The notes: generated by a model not told the origin, from the letters alone. Positions 1 to 6,555 are shown, counted from the first letter of the stretch. The stretch: DNA of 6,790 nt from Candidatus Magasanikiibacteriota bacterium (GCA_903858555.1 CAIOJG010000149.1:1-6790), one strand, 5' to 3'. Translations and numbers: made by a program.

Positions 1-189
1 CCACTGACCAACACCCGTGCCTAAAGTTTTCCAAACTGTGCTCGACGCTAAAGTGCCGTTGGCTTGAACATATTTATTGGTAGATACTTCTATGATTGCA
101 TACTCAACACTAGCTGATTCACCAGCATGCGCGTTTACTGTCACATCTACTGAAGTATTTTGTGGATTATTTACAGTTGGCGCAGCTGG
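1..189 (-). repeat. Module D3, FN3-like, N-terminal part only (residues 2123-2185)
   Basis: Begins PAAPTVNNP, then VEYAIIEVSTNKYVQANG, VWKTLGTGVGQW, and is cut by the window edge. It keeps the LGT-x-VGQW segment that D1 lacks, so it belongs with the full-length D2 form. Its presence shows that a further super-repeat unit begins at the left edge. Confidence 0.75.
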
Positions 190-3100
190 TGTGAATGGTT
201 TTACAAATTTAAAGGTAGTATTTGGCGTAGTGTTTTCATTTAAAATACTGTGACCAAAATTATCTGTTTCTAAAATTTTAACTTTCGATATATAATCATT
301 ACCAGTCAAAGTTGTACCCGCAGCGGTCGCTTGATCTGCCGGAGCAGCCGTGCCAGATTGACCAGTTGTCGAAGCCACATAAGCACCGCCATTTAGGGCA
401 AGCACGAAAATATTGGAATCTGGATTAACTTCAGTAAACGAACCACCGATTGTAGCGTTTGTATCACCCGCGTTTGGTTGGGATTTTAAATCAGCTGTAG
501 TAGCAACAACCGGTGCTAAAGTATCTAAACTAAATATTGCCGATTGAAAATTGGCACTGGTATTATTATAAATATCGGTACCGCGTATCCGGATTTTCAG
601 GTTACTATTTTGATGATTGTTGAAATCAATCGCGCCATTCCAAGTTACAGTCTTGCCAAAACCAGGTGCCACACCCGATCCAACTGCTCCGGATAAACTA
701 GAAGTTGCCACGGTCCAAGTCGAACCGCCATCGGAAGAAATATCTAACGAAACAACAACATTACTACTATCAAATAAATCGTAAGTAAAATTAAAATTGT
801 CAGCACCACCAACTTGAGCAGCAGTAACATTAGTAATCAACGGCGCTTTAGAATCTAAATTGAAATCCGATGATTGAGTAGTGTCACCAATATTATTATA
901 AATATCAGTTGCATGTACACGTACTCTCATTGTGCCTGATTGTTGACTTGGAAAATCAATACCCGCATTCCAAGAAATTGTTTTGCCCGTTCCTGGTACC
1001 ACATTGGCGCCAACATTTCCGGTGACACTGGTAGACGTAACTGTCCAAGTCGAACCGCTGTCAGCAGATACTTCTAAAAATACAGTCGATGTACTAATAT
1101 CTGACAAATCATAATTTATAGTGACAAAATTATTTCCCAAATTTTGTACGGCTGTCACATTACTAATCACCGGCGCTTTAGTATCCGCTGTAAAAATAGA
1201 AGATGTAGAAAATATTCCTTGATTACCAAAACTATCGGTCGCACGCAAACGAATCTTCATATTACTATTTTCCTGATTGGCAAAATCTGCAAGCGCATTC
1301 CAACTAGCACTTTTACCATTTCCAGGCACCACGCCAGCACCAAGTGCTCCACCTACAGTTGTAGTTGGCACTGTCCAAGTCGAACCACCATCCGAAGAAA
1401 TATTTAATTCTACACTTGAAGTATTTAAATCAGTCAAATTATAACTAATCGCAACATTATGCAAACCAATAGTCTGTGCTGCCACTGGTGATGAAATTGT
1501 TGGAATTTTGGTATCCACTGTAAACGCGGATGACGCCGCTGTGTTTCCGCTACTTGTACCATCATTCGCTTGCAAACGCACAAAGACGGTATTGTCTTCA
1601 GTACTTGGCAAATCAGCATTTACATCCCAAGCAAACAAATGGGCAGTGCCAGGATAAACAAAGGACAAGCCAGAAGTTCCATTACTACCGACACCGGATT
1701 TTTCGGTCATCGTGTGCCAAACAGAATTGTCGGTAGAGTATTCAAATTTTACCAAAGTGCTAGTTTCACTTTCCAAATCTGAACCAGTGTAATTTATAAT
1801 AACCCATTTACTTCCATCTGTAGTTTGGTTGACCGAATTTAATGCAACAACCGGAGATTGATTGGCCGAAGATGCTCCAGCCGATAAAGCACTTTCACTA
1901 CTTACAGCGTGTAAAGCATCACTACTGTTTCGTGACTTCACTTCAAATTGATAAAGGTAAGAAGGGTTGGTTAATCCACTGACTCGCACTTTACCTGACA
2001 CGGATAAAAATTCACCCCACTGCCCTACCAACGTACCTAATGGTTGCCAAACCGCGCTTGCTCCCAAAGTGCCGTTGGCTTGAACGTATTTTCCTTGGGA
2101 AGTTTCAAAAATTGCATACTCCAAACCAGACACTTCACTAACATTTGGATTTATCAATACATCCACGGTACCAACAGTTGGATTGTCTACGGTTGGTGCA
2201 GCCGGAGTATATGGTTTTACATATTTTAAACTGGTGCTTGGCGAAGTATTTTCATTGTCTGTCGATTGAGCGTGTTTATCGGTGTGAGTAATTTTTACTT
2301 TAGAAATAAAATCATTACCTTTCAAAGTAACACCCACAGCCGTGGATTGATTGGCTGGAGATGCAGTGTTGGCAGTGCCAGTAACACCTGTACCATAGGA
2401 TCCATTATCAAAAGCAATATAGAAAATATTTGTACTTGGATTGGCTTCAGTAAATGAACCGCCAACTAAAGCAGCGGTGTCCCCGGCCAAAGGTTGAGCT
2501 TGTAAATTCGCGACCGATAAGACAGCTGGATTTAAAGTATCTAATGAAAAATTTGCTGAAGCCGTATTGGCAGATTGATTATTAAAAATATCTTTACCAC
2601 GTACACGCACTTTCATTGTGCTAGTTTGTTGATTGGCAAAATCCGTTTTAGCATCCCAAGTAATAGTTTTTGATCCCGCAACAATACCACTACCAATATC
2701 GCCAGTAACACTAGATGACGCCACTGTCCAAGTAGTACCACCATCGGAAGAAATATCCATTTGTACTAAAGAATTATTTTGATCCGCCAAAGTGTAAGTA
2801 ACTGTAACCAAAGTTCCACCCAAAGGCTGGGTAGCACTGACCGCGGTCACGCGTGGCGCAAAAGTATCCAATGAAAAATTACTGGACGCTAAATTACTAC
2901 TATTATTGTATTGATCATTCGCGGTCAAGCGAATTTGCATGTTGGTTTTTTCTTGATTATTGAAATCAGTGGCGCCGTTCCAAGTGATTGTTTTGCCCGT
3001 TCCTGGAGTCTGTGAACCAACGGCTCCCGCTGCAGTAGAAGTCGCTACCACCCAAGTAGAACCACCATTAGAAGAAATTTCCAGTAACACACTCGCGTTG

Positions 3101-6100
3101 CCAATATCCTCACTCACATCATAATGGAAAGTAAAAGTATCAACCGCGGAATCTTGTGTAGAAGTAACATTGGAAAGTACCGGCGCATGAGTATCAACTG
3201 TAAAAGCCGATGACGAAACAAACGTGCCTTGATTTCCAAAACTATCACGTGCGCGAATACGCACCATCATGTTAGTATTATATTGATTGTTGAAATCAGT
3301 TGCGGCGTTCCAAGTAATACTTTTTCCTGATCCAGGAACAACACTCGCTCCAACATTTCCACTCACCGTAGAGGTCGCTACGTTCCAAGTAGAACCACCA
3401 TCAGAAGAAACCTGTAAATCTACAAAAGAATTATTGGCGTCAGTCAAAGTATAACCAAAAGTTACTGTTCTCGTGCCCAATCCTTGTAAAGCTGTCACGG
3501 CCGAAATCACCGGCACTTTATTATCAATCTCAAAAGCATTGGAAGTCACCAAACTACCATCAATCAAAGAATCATTTGGTTTCAAACGAACACGAGCGGT
3601 AGTCGTTTCTATATTTGGTAAATCAGTATTGGAATCCCAAGCAAAATTATAATTACTACCAGTAGGTAAAAATATCAAACTAGAAGTACCGCTGCTACCT
3701 ACTCCGGATTTTTGGGTCATCGTAAACCAAGTAGAATTATTGGTAGAGTATTGATAAGTCGGCACACTACTAATATCTCCCTGACCATCAGTGCCGGTAT
3801 ATGCCACCGTTACAAAGTTGGTGCCATTGGTAGACTGCGTATATGTATTTAATACAATTGACGGTGCTGTATTTGGAATTTGAGCACTAGCTGAAAAAGC
3901 CGATTCGGATGAAACCGCATGCGCACCATCGGAAGTGTTACGTGATTTTACTTTGAAAATATATTGCGATACCGGTGAACTCAAACCCGTCACCGTTTTT
4001 GTACCCCAAACCGCAGTGGTTTGCCAAACCGCCGAGGCACCAAGTGTGCCATCACTCTGCACATATTTATTGGTAGAACTTTCATAAATTGCGTATTCCA
4101 AACCAGACACTTCACTCACATTTGGATTTATCAAAAGATCTAAATGAGTCGTGACTGGATTCGACAAAGTCGGTGCGGCCGGTGTATATGGTTTTACATA
4201 TTTTAGACTGGTGCTTGGAGAAATGTTTTCGTTATCGGTCGATTGACCATATTTATCGGTATGGGTAATTTTTACTTTAGAAATATAATCATTACCTTTT
4301 AGAGTCGTGGTGACAGTAGTCGCTTGGTTGGCTGGACTAGCTGTATTTAAAGTACCAACCGTACCGGTCGCGTAAGCTCCACCAGTAATCGCCGCAAAAA
4401 ATGTATTAGTACTAGGATTTGCTTCGGTAAAACTACCACCGACTAAAACCGTAGCATCACCCGCATTTGGTTGGGCTTTCAAATCAGTTGTCACCAAATT
4501 TGCTGGCGCTAAAGTATCCAAAGAAAAATTTGTAGAAGTAACAAAACCACCTTGGTTTTGCCATTTATCTTTGGCACGCACACGCACCTGCATATTACTT
4601 TGTTGATGGCCGTTATAATTTGTACCGGCATTCCAGAATATTACTCGACTGGTACTGGCCGTCACTCCGCTGCCAACTGCTCCACTGGCCGAAGACGTGG
4701 CTACGGTCCAAGTAGAACCACCATCACTCGAAACATTAAACTCGGTTAACAAATTATCAGTGGTATTATCAGCCAAATCATAATTAATCTGAACCGTAGT
4801 AGTATTTAAAGGTTCAGTAGCGACCACATTGGTCACCACCGGATTGACATAGTCGACTGTAAACGCGGTCGAGGTAACAAACGGACTATTACTAATACCA
4901 TCGTTAGCACGCAAACGCACATAAACTGTAGTATTATAAACTGCACCAAGCTGAGACTTCGCGTTCCAAACAAAAATATGCGCAGTCCCTGATGGCGATG
5001 TCGTCAAACCAGAAATCCCACTATGCGACGGATCCGTCGAGGATGCCGTCATCGCCACTTGCTCACCAGCAAACGCACCGGTCAAAGAATACTCGGCGTT
5101 TACCAAACTAGACGGATCGCTTTCTGTATCTTGTAAATTATAATTTACAAACGCATAACCATTTTGAGTATTTTGCGTTGGTGCTAAACTTGCCACGGCT
5201 GGTGGTAAATCTGGGGTATAGCCAATATCTATATTATCCAAAATCACTTGTTGGGTGCCGTTACTTACTAAAAAGGCTTTAAATTTAATTTGATTACTAC
5301 TAGTGACAAAAGTGCTAATATTACTATTTATATCTGTGGCAATATTAAAATTACTTGGTGTAGCAGTCGCCCAAGTCGCTCCGTTCCAATATTTCCAATT
5401 TGTACCATTATCGCTCGACAATTGGTAATCAATTTCACCACCATTTTTTGTGGCGGTTTCAGTAAACGAATTCCAACTAACAGTCTTGCCCATGGTCAAC
5501 GAACTGGTCGGGGTAATCGTTGGTTTAGTGGAATCATAGACATGCGTTATCTTAGACCAATTCAAACTGACATTATCAAAACCAGTTATGAAATCATTTA
5601 CATCCTGAGCCGTGTTAGGCACAACAACGTAGGCAGCAAATTTTAAATAATAAGTACCAGCTGTTGGAATCTTGGAAACTATGTTAACAACCGGACTACT
5701 TGCCCAAGCGGTTGTAGTGGTAATTTCACCACTGTCCCAAACCTGTGTTCCAAGCGTTGGATTACCAGCAGCAGTATCAATAAACGCATAAACACGATAA
5801 GTACTCTCTGAACTAGGGTTAGAAAAAGTGATAGATTTCCAATCCAAACTTAAGGTAGCACTAGTCGGTGAAGCGACAGTGGTAGTGAATGGTTGAGAAT
5901 AAAAACCAGCGATAGTTTTATTTTTTTTGTTAGAGTGTAAAGTAATCTCTACGTGTCCATCAGGATTACCACTGCCTGCAACCTGAGCACCACTAACCGT
6001 AGTTTGGGATGGATTCATCCAAGTATTAAAAGTCCAACCACTGATACCAGAACTAAAATCTGGGTTAGTAGTATTGCCAGAAGCATTAATACCAGAATCC

Positions 6101-6555
6101 TTTAATCTCGCCACACCGCCAACATACTCAATAGAAGAACTACTAGTGGTGTAATCCGTAGCCGTTGAAAAATTATAAGTCTGTGTCGCCGCTAACAATT
6201 CTTGCGCACCCAATAAATAAAGAGAAACAATCCCAACAAAAATAACTTTAAAGAAAAATATTACGGCCGCACTCAAAGAGGTTACCAAACTAATCTGTCT
6301 TCGGACAGCATAGGTGTCCAGCTGTTTTTTTTCTTTAACTGCCTTTGGTAAAAAAGAACCGCGTTCCTGTACTTGTTTAGGTGACACCATCAAATACATC
6401 GGCAAAGAAACAACCGCAAAACCAAACTCTAGAAGAAACAGAAATAAAGCCTCCGGCAAAACTTTTAACAAACTATCAGAGTTTACAATTTTTTGTTTTA
6501 ACCCAAACACGTACCCGGAAAAGCGAAAAAATAAATTGAGCCAGTTTTTGGCCAT
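1..6555 (-). CDS. Giant modular Ig/FN3-like repeat surface protein, 3' end outside window
   Basis: The frame is open without a stop from ATG at 6555 to the window edge, giving at least 2185 residues; the first in-frame stop upstream is at 6565-6567, so the start lies in a narrow interval. ATG 6555 is chosen because it follows the previous gene's stop by one base; no Shine-Dalgarno is visible. The product has a two-hydrophobic-segment leader (1-123), a jelly-roll-like domain (164-334), an Asp-box-bearing module (335-446), then at least 15 further beta-sandwich modules ordered B-A-C, D-B-A-A-A-C, D-B-A-A-A-C, D. Modules join through linkers such as FSLDTLAP and FTVDTKAP, typical of bacterial Ig-like chains. 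The protein is Ser/Thr/Asn-rich and has no cysteine. I infer an extracytoplasmic adhesin, fibre or stalk protein. No catalytic domain or C-terminal anchor is visible; the C-terminus is missing. The specific function is unknown. Confidence 0.95.
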   Translation of the reverse strand, partial: MAKNWLNLFFRFSGYVFGLKQKIVNSDSLLKVLPEALFLFLLEFGFAVVSLPMYLMVSPKQVQERGSFLPKAVKEKKQLDTYAVRRQISLVTSLSAAVIFFFKVIFVGIVSLYLLGAQELLAATQTYNFSTATDYTTSSSSIEYVGGVARLKDSGINASGNTTNPDFSSGISGWTFNTWMNPSQTTVSGAQVAGSGNPDGHVEITLHSNKKNKTIAGFYSQPFTTTVASPTSATLSLDWKSITFSNPSSESTYRVYAFIDTAAGNPTLGTQVWDSGEITTTTAWASSPVVNIVSKIPTAGTYYLKFAAYVVVPNTAQDVNDFITGFDNVSLNWSKITHVYDSTKPTITPTSSLTMGKTVSWNSFTETATKNGGEIDYQLSSDNGTNWKYWNGATWATATPSNFNIATDINSNISTFVTSSNQIKFKAFLVSNGTQQVILDNIDIGYTPDLPPAVASLAPTQNTQNGYAFVNYNLQDTESDPSSLVNAEYSLTGAFAGEQVAMTASSTDPSHSGISGLTTSPSGTAHIFVWNAKSQLGAVYNTTVYVRLRANDGISNSPFVTSTAFTVDYVNPVVTNVVATEPLNTTTVQINYDLADNTTDNLLTEFNVSSDGGSTWTVATSSASGAVGSGVTASTSRVIFWNAGTNYNGHQQSNMQVRVRAKDKWQNQGGFVTSTNFSLDTLAPANLVTTDLKAQPNAGDATVLVGGSFTEANPSTNTFFAAITGGAYATGTVGTLNTASPANQATTVTTTLKGNDYISKVKITHTDKYGQSTDNENISPSTSLKYVKPYTPAAPTLSNPVTTHLDLLINPNVSEVSGLEYAIYESSTNKYVQSDGTLGASAVWQTTAVWGTKTVTGLSSPVSQYIFKVKSRNTSDGAHAVSSESAFSASAQIPNTAPSIVLNTYTQSTNGTNFVTVAYTGTDGQGDISSVPTYQYSTNNSTWFTMTQKSGVGSSGTSSLIFLPTGSNYNFAWDSNTDLPNIETTTARVRLKPNDSLIDGSLVTSNAFEIDNKVPVISAVTALQGLGTRTVTFGYTLTDANNSFVDLQVSSDGGSTWNVATSTVSGNVGASVVPGSGKSITWNAATDFNNQYNTNMMVRIRARDSFGNQGTFVSSSAFTVDTHAPVLSNVTSTQDSAVDTFTFHYDVSEDIGNASVLLEISSNGGSTWVVATSTAAGAVGSQTPGTGKTITWNGATDFNNQEKTNMQIRLTANDQYNNSSNLASSNFSLDTFAPRVTAVSATQPLGGTLVTVTYTLADQNNSLVQMDISSDGGTTWTVASSSVTGDIGSGIVAGSKTITWDAKTDFANQQTSTMKVRVRGKDIFNNQSANTASANFSLDTLNPAVLSVANLQAQPLAGDTAALVGGSFTEANPSTNIFYIAFDNGSYGTGVTGTANTASPANQSTAVGVTLKGNDFISKVKITHTDKHAQSTDNENTSPSTSLKYVKPYTPAAPTVDNPTVGTVDVLINPNVSEVSGLEYAIFETSQGKYVQANGTLGASAVWQPLGTLVGQWGEFLSVSGKVRVSGLTNPSYLYQFEVKSRNSSDALHAVSSESALSAGASSANQSPVVALNSVNQTTDGSKWVIINYTGSDLESETSTLVKFEYSTDNSVWHTMTEKSGVGSNGTSGLSFVYPGTAHLFAWDVNADLPSTEDNTVFVRLQANDGTSSGNTAASSAFTVDTKIPTISSPVAAQTIGLHNVAISYNLTDLNTSSVELNISSDGGSTWTVPTTTVGGALGAGVVPGNGKSASWNALADFANQENSNMKIRLRATDSFGNQGIFSTSSIFTADTKAPVISNVTAVQNLGNNFVTINYDLSDISTSTVFLEVSADSGSTWTVTSTSVTGNVGANVVPGTGKTISWNAGIDFPSQQSGTMRVRVHATDIYNNIGDTTQSSDFNLDSKAPLITNVTAAQVGGADNFNFTYDLFDSSNVVVSLDISSDGGSTWTVATSSLSGAVGSGVAPGFGKTVTWNGAIDFNNHQNSNLKIRIRGTDIYNNTSANFQSAIFSLDTLAPVVATTADLKSQPNAGDTNATIGGSFTEVNPDSNIFVLALNGGAYVASTTGQSGTAAPADQATAAGTTLTGNDYISKVKILETDNFGHSILNENTTPNTTFKFVKPFTPAAPTVNNPQNTSVDVTVNAHAGESASVEYAIIEVSTNKYVQANGTLASSTVWKTLGTGVGQW
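190..510 (-). repeat. Module C3, residues 2016-2122
   Basis: Again 107 residues: LKSQPNAGD, GGSFTEVNPDSN, AAPADQAT, LTGNDYISKVKI and FKFVKPFT. It is the most divergent C copy; KITHTDK of C1 and C2 reads KILETDN here, and KYVKPYT reads KFVKPFT. The strict conservation of length while sequence drifts argues for structural constraint. Confidence 0.75.
511..1500 (-). repeat. Tandem array A5-A6-A7, residues 1686-2015
   Basis: Three tandem 110-residue Ig-like modules at 1171-1500, 841-1170 and 511-840. The hairpin W codons lie at 1375, 1045 and 715, exactly 330 bases apart. The hairpins read SSDGGSTW (A5), SADSGSTW (A6) and SSDGGSTW (A7), all fitting S-x-D-x-G-x-T-W. Each copy has a V-V/A-P-G-x-GK turn and ends in F-x-x-D-S/T-K/L-AP. 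The array has the same order and copy number as A2-A4, supporting duplication of the whole D-B-A-A-A-C block rather than independent growth. Confidence 0.85.
1501..1860 (-). repeat. Module B3, residues 1566-1685
   Basis: A 120-residue Ig-like module from QSPVVALNSVNQTTDG to FTVDTKIP, with EYSTDNSVWHTMTEKSGVG, FAWDVNADLP and VRLQANDG. It aligns without length change to B2. The STDNSVW segment keeps the Asp of the Asp-box pattern but not the Gly. Confidence 0.75.
1861..2205 (-). repeat. Module D2, FN3-like, residues 1451-1565 (full-length reference copy)
   Basis: Begins PAAPTVDNP and continues NPNVSEVSGLEYAIFETS, KYVQANGTLGASAVW, LGTLVGQWGEF, VRVSGL and YQFEVKSRNSSD. At 115 residues it is the complete D copy. 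Its first half shares long exact DNA stretches with D1 (the NVSEVSGLEYAI segment) and with D3 (the QANGT segment, 2066-2085 identical to 50-69). FN3-type fold inferred from the Pro-rich start, the Y-x-F-x-V-K strand and the RN ending. Confidence 0.75.
2206..2526 (-). repeat. Module C2, residues 1344-1450
   Basis: A 107-residue C module with LQAQPLAGD, GGSFTEANPSTN, ASPANQST, LKGNDFISKVKITHTD and SLKYVKPYT. It closes the A2-A4 array and leads directly into D2. It is closer to C1 than C3 is, in both protein and DNA. The family is not recognised; the fold is presumably a beta sandwich. Confidence 0.75.
2527..3510 (-). repeat. Tandem array A2-A3-A4, residues 1016-1343
   Basis: Three tandem Ig-like modules occupy 3181-3510, 2854-3180 and 2527-2853 (110, 109 and 109 residues). 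Each has a V-x-x-V-x-A/S-x-Q opening, a central Asp-box-like hairpin, I-T-W-N/D-A/G with TDFxNQ, the M-x-V-R-x-R-x-x-D strand and an F-x-x-DT-x-x-P linker. The W codons of the hairpins lie at 3385, 3052 and 2728, a spacing of 333 and 324 bases. The hairpins read SSDGGSTW (A2), SSNGGSTW (A3, Asp replaced by Asn) and SSDGGTTW (A4). A4 lacks the usual PGTGK turn (IVAGSKTITWD). Confidence 0.85.
3511..3870 (-). repeat. Module B2, residues 896-1015
   Basis: A 120-residue Ig-like module running from APSIVLNTYTQSTNG to FEIDNKVP. It includes YSTNNSTWFTMTQKSGVG and VRLKPNDS. The STNNSTW segment occupies the place of the Asp box of the A modules but lacks its Asp and Gly. The same length and the same KSGVG-S-x-GTS block occur in B3. 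Confidence 0.75.
3871..4182 (-). repeat. Module D1, FN3-like, residues 792-895 (internally shortened)
   Basis: Starts PAAPTLSNP, then LEYAIYESSTNKYVQ, a conserved VW, TVTGL and YIFKVKSRNTSD. The P-A-A-P start, the GL turn before the Y-x-F-x-V strand and the K-S-R-N ending follow fibronectin type III patterns. It is 104 residues long against 115 for D2: the segment LGTLVGQWGEFLSVSGKVRVSGL of D2 is represented here by the shorter TTAVWGTKTVTGL. An in-frame deletion of about 11 codons here, or an insertion in the other copies, explains this. Confidence 0.75.
4183..4503 (-). repeat. Module C1, residues 685-791
   Basis: A 107-residue module starting ANLVTTDLKAQPNAGD and containing GGSFTEANPSTN, ASPANQAT, LKGNDYISKVKITHTD and the ending SLKYVKPYT. 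Beta-strand alternation suggests a sandwich fold, but I do not recognise a named family. All three C copies have exactly the same length. This one has long stretches of near-identity with C2 at both protein and DNA level around the KYVKPYT end (4171-4310 against 2194-2333). Confidence 0.75.
4504..4839 (-). repeat. Module A1, residues 573-684 (single A copy of the first unit)
   Basis: An Ig-like repeat of 112 residues with the motif SSDGGSTW (W codon at 4708-4710), followed by NMQVRVRAKD and the linker FSLDTLAP. It is the outlier of the A family: the usual PG-x-GK-x-I-x-W-N-A segment reads ASTSRVIFWNAG, and the DFNNQ segment reads NYNGHQ. It stands alone between B1 and C1, whereas later units have three A modules in tandem. 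Confidence 0.75.
4840..5217 (-). repeat. Module B1, residues 447-572 (divergent first copy)
   Basis: This Ig-like module runs from the DLPPAVASL linker to FTVDYVNP. It shares with B2 and B3 the ending VRLRANDG...F-T-V-D and the early strand FVNYNLQDTESD. It is the most divergent and longest B copy (126 residues against 120) and lacks the MT-x-KSGVG-S-x-GTS block found in B2 and B3. B modules appear to be distant relatives of A modules, sharing the W...VRLR-x-ND...F-x-VD ending. Confidence 0.7.
5218..5553 (-). other. Asp-box-bearing module after the jelly roll, residues 335-446
   Basis: This module contains DYQLSSDNGTNWKYWNGATW, which includes S-S-D-N-G-T-N-W, a match to the S-x-D-x-G-x-x-W Asp-box pattern. 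It ends with the strand-like IKFKAFLVSNGTQQVILDN. It is rich in Asn and aromatic residues. It resembles the A modules only at the Asp-box hairpin and is not an obvious copy of them. The function is unknown; it may be a carbohydrate-facing or structural beta domain. Confidence 0.5.
5554..6066 (-). other. Jelly-roll, CBM-like (galactose-binding-like) domain, residues 164-334
   Basis: The segment opens with NPDFSSGISGWTF and closes with FDNVSLNWS, which matches the usual edges of CBM4/9-type or galactose-binding-like jelly rolls (N-x-x-F-x-x-G-x-x-G-W at the start, F-D-N-V-S-L at the end). Between them are alternating beta-strand patterns such as HVEITLHS, ATLSLDWKSITF, TYRVYAFID and TYYLKFAAYV. 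This is the most N-terminal folded part and could be a ligand-binding head, possibly for sugars. The fold is an inference from pattern; no binding residues can be assigned. The preceding strip (124-163, YNFSTATDYTTSSSSIEYVGG...) may belong to the same module. Confidence 0.55.
6187..6555 (-). other. Leader region with two hydrophobic segments (residues 1-123)
   Basis: Residues 1-33 are basic and amphipathic. Residues 34-57 are a first hydrophobic stretch (PEALFLFLLEFGFAVVSLP...), interrupted by E43 and P52. A very basic loop follows (about 58-88, with K60, R65, K71, K74, K76, K77, R85, R86). A second, stronger hydrophobic segment spans about residues 90-117. The mature-looking sequence begins near 124 (TQTYNF). 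The second segment is the likely export signal or anchor. Positive charge on both sides of the first segment suggests a membrane-embedded hairpin or peripheral helix rather than a simple crossing. No clear A-x-A signal peptidase site and no lipobox is seen (there is no cysteine at all). Confidence 0.65.

Larger units (their letters stand above)
190..2205 (-). repeat. Super-repeat unit 3 (D2-B3-A5-A6-A7-C3)
   Basis: A complete higher-order unit of 2016 bases (672 residues), 39 bases longer than unit 2. Of the 13 extra residues, 11 come from the longer D module and 2 from one-residue differences in the A modules. Confidence 0.85.
2206..4182 (-). repeat. Super-repeat unit 2 (D1-B2-A2-A3-A4-C2)
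   Basis: A complete higher-order unit of 1977 bases (659 residues), measured between the equivalent P-AAPT starts after KYVKPYT. It is followed without interruption by unit 3 with the same module order. Confidence 0.85.
4183..5217 (-). repeat. Super-repeat unit 1 (short form B1-A1-C1)
   Basis: The first higher-order unit has one A module and no D module, 345 residues in total. Compared with units 2 and 3 it lacks two A modules. Its B and A modules are the most divergent of their families, while C1 is close to C2. Confidence 0.7.

Noticed and set aside
511..1500. Sialidase/BNR beta-propeller based on the Asp-box motifs
   Set aside because: The motifs are about 110 residues apart, once per Ig-like module with DTxAP linkers, much wider than propeller blade spacing, and no catalytic Arg triad arrangement is evident.
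1434..1619. 61-residue minus-strand frame inside the giant gene
   Set aside because: It is in a different frame from the B3/A5 modules, which are well supported there, and shows no features of its own.
1..5217. CRISPR array or short tandem DNA repeat
   Set aside because: The repeats are long, coding, in frame and degenerate at DNA level (about 330 bases and about 2 kb); there are no short identical repeats with unique spacers.
5290..5646. 118-residue plus-strand open frame, the longest on that strand
   Set aside because: It lies entirely antisense to the module-bearing minus-strand frame, has no ribosome binding site or recognisable domain, and its Cys- and Arg-rich composition is typical of a shadow frame. 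The other short plus-strand frames were rejected for the same reason.
1..6555. Frameshift or pseudogene within the repeat array
   Set aside because: Triplet reading of the whole frame showed no stop, and every module junction keeps phase, so the gene appears intact as far as it is visible.
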